This document shows positions 61,258-64,000 of a stretch of DNA of 64,000 nucleotides, in pieces; the stretch's first letter is position 1, and each line of letters opens with the position of its first letter. The notes beneath the pieces were generated by a model. It was not told where the DNA came from. It searched no databases and saw only the letters and a program-made list of their open reading frames with translations. Made by a program: the position numbers and the translations under genes. The stretch comes from Microbacteriaceae bacterium. GTDB taxonomy: Bacteria > Actinomycetota > Actinomycetes > Actinomycetales > Microbacteriaceae. The stretch spans positions 370,032 through 434,031 of the forward strand of contig JAIXWK010000002.1 in NCBI GenBank assembly GCA_027491295.1, given 5' to 3'.

Positions 61258-62438
61258 CCGGTTACGTAAACCGACTCGTATCCGCGCAACACAAAAGTTG
61301 GTCTGCGCTCTGGTTCTCTAGCCAGTTTGATATTTGGATAAGCCTTCATAAGCATCGGAAGCGATGTCGTCATTTCCATGCGAGCCAGTGGTGCTCCAAT
61401 GCAGAAGTGAATTCCGGCACCAAAGCCAATGTGTGGGTTTGGATCACGGGTTAGATCCAGCTGTTCAGCATTCTTAAAGACGCTCTCATCGCGGTTAGCA
61501 CTGCCAAGAAGTGCGCCGATCTTTTGACCCTTGCGTATCTCGACGCCACCGATTTCGGTGTCCTGAGTCGCGGTCCTGTCAAACAGGTGCAGCGGGGCAT
61601 CGAAACGAAGGAACTCGTCAATGGCAGTTGCGGAATGCTGATCCGGTGCCTGGCTTAATAGCGCCATTTGGTCCTCTTGTGTGAGGGCCGCAACAAAGCC
61701 ATTGCCAAAGCCATTCACGCTGGCTTCGTGCCCGGCATTTAGCAGTAGTACGCAGGTGGCGATTAGCTCGTGAGCGTTTAGCTTCTCGCCGTCCTCTTCA
61801 ACAAGTGCAAGCTCGGTAATCAAATCTGTGCCTGGATTTTTCTTACGCTCAACCATTAGGCCTTGGACATAGTCTGCGAATTCGGCTGAAGCCCGTTTCG
61901 CATCTTGCTCGTCCGCCTCAGTCGGCGCTACCTCATACATCTTCACAATTGCTTGGGACCAGGGCCGAAGCAGGTGCTCATCCTCGTCGGGGAAACCAAG
62001 CATGGAAGCAATTACCTTCACCGGCAGTGGTTCTGCAAAATCTGCAATCACATCAAATTCGCCGGCTTTTTCAACCTTTAGCTTGATCTCATCCAAAAGC
62101 TTTTGGGTGATGCGCTCGACATCCGGACGCATGCTTTCGATCTTCTTCGGGTTGAACGCCTTCATCACCAGCGAGCGCAGTCTCGTGTGTTTTGGTGGTT
62201 CGGAATCCAAAATCGAATCAGCGTGCAGCCAGTTGAAGGTGTCCCATTCGTTTTGCGGTTCTCTGGGTTCAAAGATTCTTCCGAGCGAGCGATTACGCAA
62301 AACTGCACTCGAGTCCGCATGGGTAGCCGCTAGAAAAAGCTGCAGACCCTCGTGCCAGATCGGCTTGCCAACTTTTCTCAGCTCTGCAAGCTGTGGGTAT
62401 GGGTCAACGACAAAGTCTGGGTCTTGAAAGTCGATCAT
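61254..62438 (-). CDS. Cytochrome P450
   Basis: 394 residues, a soluble class I bacterial P450 (CYP107-like by eye). The heme-binding loop is 'FGAGIHFCIGAPLAR' with Cys346 as the iron ligand. The I-helix oxygen-activation motif is 'NAGHEASVN', where the usual Thr is Ser. The ExxR region is less obvious but the 'EFLRFDAPLHLFDRTA' segment is present. It overlaps the upstream nitroreductase gene by 4 bp. No ferredoxin or reductase gene is adjacent. Confidence 0.9.
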   Translation of the reverse strand: MIDFQDPDFVVDPYPQLAELRKVGKPIWHEGLQLFLAATHADSSAVLRNRSLGRIFEPREPQNEWDTFNWLHADSILDSEPPKHTRLRSLVMKAFNPKKIESMRPDVERITQKLLDEIKLKVEKAGEFDVIADFAEPLPVKVIASMLGFPDEDEHLLRPWSQAIVKMYEVAPTEADEQDAKRASAEFADYVQGLMVERKKNPGTDLITELALVEEDGEKLNAHELIATCVLLLNAGHEASVNGFGNGFVAALTQEDQMALLSQAPDQHSATAIDEFLRFDAPLHLFDRTATQDTEIGGVEIRKGQKIGALLGSANRDESVFKNAEQLDLTRDPNPHIGFGAGIHFCIGAPLARMEMTTSLPMLMKAYPNIKLAREPERRPTFVLRGYESVYVTG

Positions 62439-63169
62439 TTGTTTTTAAGTTTGATATCGCTAATTGGCAGGCGGTCAGCACCGAAGCCATTTACCTTGTG
62501 ATCGCTTGGGTAACCAAGCGCAATACCGCAAAGTAGCTTGTAACCCTTTGGCACCTCAAACTCTTTTCTCACAGCATCTGCCCAAACTGCGCTGGCACCC
62601 TGCGCGCAGCTGCCAAGGCCGTGGGCGTGAGCCGAGAGCATCAGGTTCTGCATAAACAATCCGGCATCTGAAACCGAGTACTCGCCCAATCCAGAGTGAG
62701 TGAAGATAAAGAATGAGACCGGAGCACCAAAGAACTCGTAGTTTCTTGCCCACTGAGCCTGGCGGGCTTTTTGGTCCTTGCGATCGATTCCCAAAAGCGC
62801 GTAAAGCTCAGCACCAACTCGGGCGCTACGTGGCTGCAGCACCTTTGGGTAAACCCGATTGACTTTGTAGTCGCTGGTTGGAAGACCGTAGCGTGTGATA
62901 AACAGTTTGGCCTTAGCCAAAAATCCACCGCCTAGAGCTTTAGAAGCCTGCTCCCACCTAGCCAAAAATTCTTTTGAGATTCGGTCTCTGACTTCGCCCT
63001 GCGCCGTTGCCACCAAATATGGCCGGGTATTTGACCAGGAAGGTGCGGTCATCGCATCGGTTAGGAGCGTATCGATTAGTTCCTGTGGGACTGGCGTGGG
63101 CAGGAAATCACGAGTGGTTCGCCTAGATGCGACGAAGTCGCTAAAGGATTCTGCGTTGAATTTAGGCAC
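62435..63169 (-). CDS. Nitroreductase-family FMN oxidoreductase
   Basis: 244 residues. FMN contacts are visible in the N-terminal 'SRRTTRDFLPTPVPQELIDTLL' (phosphate-binding Arg cluster, near 14-35), 'APSWSNTRPYLV' near 42, and the C-terminal 'LLCGIALGYPSDHKVN' near 217. Reduces quinones, nitro compounds or similar with NAD(P)H; substrate unknown. GTG start 6 nt after TAGATT. Cotranscribed with the P450 gene. Confidence 0.9.
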   Translation of the reverse strand: MPKFNAESFSDFVASRRTTRDFLPTPVPQELIDTLLTDAMTAPSWSNTRPYLVATAQGEVRDRISKEFLARWEQASKALGGGFLAKAKLFITRYGLPTSDYKVNRVYPKVLQPRSARVGAELYALLGIDRKDQKARQAQWARNYEFFGAPVSFFIFTHSGLGEYSVSDAGLFMQNLMLSAHAHGLGSCAQGASAVWADAVRKEFEVPKGYKLLCGIALGYPSDHKVNGFGADRLPISDIKLKNK

Positions 63170-63175
63170 CTTAGA

Positions 63176-63181
63176 AATCTA
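63176..63181 (-). promoter_or_regulatory. -10 box TAGATT of the nitroreductase gene
   Basis: On the minus strand TAGATT ends 6 nt before the GTG at 63169. Confidence 0.45.
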
Positions 63182-63183
63182 CG

Positions 63184-63636
63184 CTAAAAACCAAGCATTA
63201 TCTTGCTCTCAGCCAGCTCTTTAGCGGTTCCCGTGAAGAAGAATTCGAGGTAGATCGGACCCTTTGGCTTCAGCTCCAACCAAATCTTCATGCCCTCACG
63301 AAGGTTTCCCGCAGGGCTATAAACCTTTGCCCAAACCTCACGTTTTCCTAGCAGTTGCCCGTGGTTCAAAACTTGAATTTTGATAGTGGTGCCAAATTCA
63401 GATTCAGCAACATCCGTGATGCCCAAAACCTCAAGACCGGCGAGTTCGGAAACGGAGGTTGCATCTTCGAGTGGATAGAAGTTGACCTCGCCAAATTGCA
63501 GTTGCGAAACAGTCGTTCTGATGGCCTCGGCTGCGAGCGTGATGCTCAGTGGAACTAACGAGAGCAAGGCCAAAATGGTGCCCAAAAGCATTGTGACGCG
63601 TTGACCGTTTGGGGTCGTGAGCCAGGGCCGCTTCAA
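63184..63636 (-). CDS. Membrane-anchored hypothetical protein
   Basis: 150 residues. An N-terminal hydrophobic helix ('VTMLLGTILALLSLVPLSITLA', about 14-35) acts as signal or anchor, followed by a beta-rich extracellular part ('TTIKIQVLNHGQLLGKREVWAKVYSPAG', 'IYLEFFFTG'). TTG start with GGAG 6 nt upstream. No family recognised. Confidence 0.6.
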   Translation of the reverse strand: MKRPWLTTPNGQRVTMLLGTILALLSLVPLSITLAAEAIRTTVSQLQFGEVNFYPLEDATSVSELAGLEVLGITDVAESEFGTTIKIQVLNHGQLLGKREVWAKVYSPAGNLREGMKIWLELKPKGPIYLEFFFTGTAKELAESKIMLGF

Positions 63637-63687
63637 GCTATCTCCGAATCAAATTACTTGGTTATGAATCTACCCAAGAAACCGCAG

Positions 63688-63693
63688 TAGCCT
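63688..63693 (+). promoter_or_regulatory. -10 box TAGCCT of psuG
   Basis: TAGCCT ends 6 nt before the GTG at 63700. Confidence 0.5.
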
Positions 63694-63699
63694 TATCCG

Positions 63700-64000
63700 G
63701 TGCTCAAAATTCACCCTGAAGTCCTAAATGCCCTGCAGAACAATTTGCCGATAGTTGCCCTTGAATCAACCATCATTTCTCACGGCCTACCTCGTCCAAG
63801 AAACCACCAGGCGGCTTTGGACTTCGAGCAGATTTTGCGCGATAAGGGAGTTGTCCCTGCCACCATCGCGGTGATCGATGGCATTCCAAACATCGGTTTG
63901 GATGAGGTTGCGCTAGATGTGATTGCAAATCAGGACATCGCGAAAGCTTCGGTTCGTGACCTGCCGATTTTGGCAGCCAAGGGCATCTCGGGAGCTACCA
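63700..64000 (+). CDS. psuG: Pseudouridine-5'-phosphate glycosidase (3' partial)
   Basis: The first 100 codons from GTG run off the right edge. 'VALESTIISHGLPRPRN' near 20-35, 'VVPATIAVIDGIPNIGL' near 55 and 'KASVRDLP' near 85 match PsuG, which reversibly splits pseudouridine 5'-phosphate to uracil and ribose 5-phosphate. A psuK kinase gene may follow outside the window. Confidence 0.9.
   Translation, partial: MLKIHPEVLNALQNNLPIVALESTIISHGLPRPRNHQAALDFEQILRDKGVVPATIAVIDGIPNIGLDEVALDVIANQDIAKASVRDLPILAAKGISGAT

Overview
The window looks like a compact chromosome segment from a small-genome actinobacterium, most likely a freshwater Microbacteriaceae of the Rhodoluna/Aquiluna type. This is inferred from the moderate GC by eye, very short intergenic gaps, GTG starts, secreted rather than outer-membrane proteins, small PurL with separate PurS and PurQ, and many TAnnnT -10 boxes 6-7 nt before start codons (leaderless transcripts). 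No tRNA, rRNA, insertion sequence or CRISPR array was seen.

1-21 kb: the 3' part of a giant surface protein (Ig-like and C-type-lectin-like modules, a Pro/Thr linker and about ten membrane helices), then housekeeping genes (pyrE, a NagD-like phosphatase, a TrmH methyltransferase, purA, a Nudix hydrolase, glutathione peroxidase), two alpha/beta hydrolases, an alcohol dehydrogenase, an aldo/keto reductase, an anchored HNH nuclease, a zinc-ribbon protein and a large subtilisin-like protease with three tandem repeats. 21-22.5 kb: a membrane protein, a DUF2599-like secreted protein, and a decayed copy of the protease C-terminus.

22.5-36.6 kb: a beta-glucan (laminarin-like) utilisation locus. Three secreted GH16 glucanases form one operon. 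Divergent to it lie a sugar-binding protein, two permeases, a GH1 beta-glucosidase and a LacI regulator, followed by two large secreted proteins of unknown function. One of these carries glycan-binding-like modules related to the one in the largest GH16 enzyme. A LacI-type palindrome, GAAATCGGTTTC, occurs in both promoter regions as pairs exactly 67 bp apart, with a further half-conserved copy in front of the GH16 operon. The inferred flow is extracellular depolymerisation, uptake of oligosaccharides, cytoplasmic hydrolysis by GH1, and LacI control. No transporter ATPase is encoded here.

36.7-40.1 kb: a probable defence island with an AspBHI-like modification-dependent endonuclease, a GIY-YIG/DUF2075 helicase-like protein and a MazG-like pyrophosphohydrolase. 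40.1-45 kb: an MFS transporter, a lipoprotein and purS-purQ-purL.

45.2-52.6 kb: a complete histidine-degradation set (hutG-like, IclR regulator, hutU, hutI, hutH) bracketed by two toxin-antitoxin modules (Phd/VapC and RHH/Doc), each with a perfect inverted repeat at its promoter. 52.6-64 kb: gcvPHT, purC and purD on the minus strand, rlmN, a luciferase-like oxidoreductase, a cytochrome P450, a nitroreductase, a small membrane-anchored protein, and the start of psuG running off the right edge.
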